From Flammeovirgaceae bacterium (GTDB taxonomy: Bacteria; Bacteroidota; Bacteroidia; Cytophagales; Cyclobacteriaceae), in the NCBI GenBank assembly GCA_022616575.1, contig JAKEEN010000091.1, positions 1 to 7,268 of the forward strand: 7,268 nt of DNA, in the 5' to 3' direction. Shown in pieces: positions 6,021 to 7,268 of the stretch (position 1 is the stretch's first letter; each line of letters opens with the position of its first letter). Below the pieces are notes generated by a model that searched no databases, was not told the DNA's origin, and was given only the letters and a program-made list of their open reading frames with translations. Made by a program: the position numbers and the translations under genes.

Positions 6021-7268
6021 TCAAACTGCTGCTAAGACTGTCTCAATTGATTTATGTTGGGGGAAAAAACCCAGCAATTTCATCATCACCCTGTCAACCA
6101 ACGTGTCAGGGCATGAAGCTCCGCTGGTTAGAATAATCCGTACCGGATTTTTGGCGGGAAGGAAATGTTCACTAACGACTTTTTCTTTCTTATGAAAGTT
6201 GAAATGATGAATCGCTACTTCATTTTTTATTTCAGCTTCTGAGTTTATAAAGTAGGTCGGAAATTTTCGCTCGCACAGTTCAACAATATGCGATGTGTTT
6301 GAACTATTGTAACCTCCAACCACAATAGCTAAATCTGCCTGCGTTTTTAACAACTCATACGTGGCATCCTGGTTGTCATTGGTGGCGTAGCAAAGGGTGT
6401 CGCGGGTGTCGGCAAAATGAGCTTTTAGGGTATCTAATCCATACGTATCGCTCATTAGCTGCCTGAAGTAATCAGCAATCGCCTGTGTCTCGGTAGCCAG
6501 CATGGTGGTTTGATTCACCACACCTACACGCACCAAATCTTTTTCAGGATTGAATCCTTCGGAATGTTGCCAGGCAAACTCTTCGAAAAATTCATCTTTT
6601 GTTTTTTCTCCTAAAATATACTTGCCAAGACGCTGGGCTTCTCCCATATCACGAACTACTATGGAAGGTCCGCTTTTTGCGCTGTGCGAAAATGTTGCCC
6701 TTGTTTCTTCATGCTTGGGCTTGCCATGAATAATAACGGTGTAATTATCCTTGCCAAGTTTATCAGCCCGATTCCAGACTTTTTCAACAAAAGGGCACGT
6801 GGTATTATACTTCTTTACTTCTACATTTTTATCCAGAAGCATATTCTCAGTTTCCAGTGTGGTGCCAAAGGCAGGAATGATCACAATGTCTTCCGGGTAA
6901 ATCTGGTCCCACGGAATAAATTGGGTACCATCTGTATCCATGATAAATTGAATCCCACGACTTTGTAAATCCTGATTCACCTCCTGATTGTGGATCATCT
7001 GGCTTAAAAGATAAACGCGCTTTTGCGGATTTTCTTCAATTGCCTTGTAGCTGATCTCAATGGCATTTTCTACACCATAACAAAAACCAAAATGCCGTGG
7101 AATAATAAACTGAACAGGCCCAAAATCCAATAGGGTTGGATCAAAATCCTGCTTTCGCAAATCTCTAATTCTGCGTGTTTCTTTTATTCTACCGGTGATA
7201 GACGACCGGTAATAGGCGGGGATGTCAAACTTTTTGATAAACTGGATTTTGGTGTAGGTAAAGTTAAC
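6021..7268 (-). CDS. ispH: 4-hydroxy-3-methylbut-2-enyl diphosphate reductase IspH (LytB), 5'-partial
   Basis: IspH is the [4Fe-4S] enzyme that makes IPP and DMAPP in the last step of the MEP isoprenoid pathway, in the cytosol. The frame is open without a stop from TGA 6021 to the window edge (415 codons) and has no ATG or GTG in the last 36, so the true start is outside. A TTG at 7160 exists, but the residues before it (FDIPAYYRSSITGRIKETRR) look like family sequence. From the visible end, the cluster cysteines are Cys63 (HFGFCYGVENA), Cys158 (NTTCPFVEKVW) and Cys293 (DTLCYAT). IHN, HGKPKHEET, NQTTM, GGYNSSNTSH and TSGASCPD supply the usual active-site residues. The HEET form and the extended N terminus are of the plant/cyanobacterial type, longer than the roughly 310-residue E. 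coli type. Confidence 0.97.
   Translation of the reverse strand, partial: VNFTYTKIQFIKKFDIPAYYRSSITGRIKETRRIRDLRKQDFDPTLLDFGPVQFIIPRHFGFCYGVENAIEISYKAIEENPQKRVYLLSQMIHNQEVNQDLQSRGIQFIMDTDGTQFIPWDQIYPEDIVIIPAFGTTLETENMLLDKNVEVKKYNTTCPFVEKVWNRADKLGKDNYTVIIHGKPKHEETRATFSHSAKSGPSIVVRDMGEAQRLGKYILGEKTKDEFFEEFAWQHSEGFNPEKDLVRVGVVNQTTMLATETQAIADYFRQLMSDTYGLDTLKAHFADTRDTLCYATNDNQDATYELLKTQADLAIVVGGYNSSNTSHIVELCERKFPTYFINSEAEIKNEVAIHHFNFHKKEKVVSEHFLPAKNPVRIILTSGASCPDTLVDRVMMKLLGFFPQHKSIETVLAAV

Noticed and set aside
7158..7160. TTG as the ispH start codon
   Set aside because: The frame stays open through 36 more codons to the window edge and the extra residues look like family N-terminal sequence, so this is an internal Leu codon.
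7190..7211. Two ACCGGT palindromes forming TACCGGT...ACCGGTA
   Set aside because: They lie inside the ispH coding frame, and each copy is only 6 bp. Coding constraint and chance explain them well enough.

Overview
The window looks like a chromosomal segment of a Bacteroidota bacterium, most likely of the order Cytophagales. The evidence is a gldD gliding-motility lipoprotein gene next to ssb, a long plant/cyanobacterial-type IspH, a secreted S9B dipeptidyl peptidase IV, AT-rich spacers and almost no Shine-Dalgarno sequences. The placement rests on recall of family features, not on a database search. I see no phage, plasmid, insertion-sequence, CRISPR or RNA genes.

Left part, plus strand. The last 27 codons of a gene that resembles a tetratricopeptide repeat (TPR) end are followed, 19 bp on, by ssb (single-strand DNA-binding protein). 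Two bases after the ssb stop comes gldD, then a class V PLP-dependent aminotransferase-like gene, then a small secreted protein made of two YCII-like domains. Short 7-bp tandem arrays fill both spacers around gldD. gldE, which I recall lying between ssb and gldD in many Bacteroidota, is not there.

Right part, minus strand. In transcription order this holds ispH (5' end beyond the right edge of the window), a dipeptidyl peptidase IV and a 2'-5' RNA ligase-like protein. The two halves converge at about 3125-3160 on a 28-bp near-perfect palindrome that overlaps the ligase stop codon. A long inverted repeat lies between the peptidase and the ligase, ending 4 nt before the ligase start codon.

Functionally the genes are mostly housekeeping or lineage-core: DNA replication and repair (ssb), gliding and type IX secretion (gldD), isoprenoid synthesis (ispH), periplasmic peptide breakdown (DPP IV) and probably RNA phosphoester chemistry (the ligase-like protein). 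I found no convincing new multi-gene system. The points most worth a second look are the spacer repeats and inverted repeats, the missing gldE, the two-domain secreted YCII protein, and the ispH reading frame, which is open to the right edge so that its real start is outside the window.
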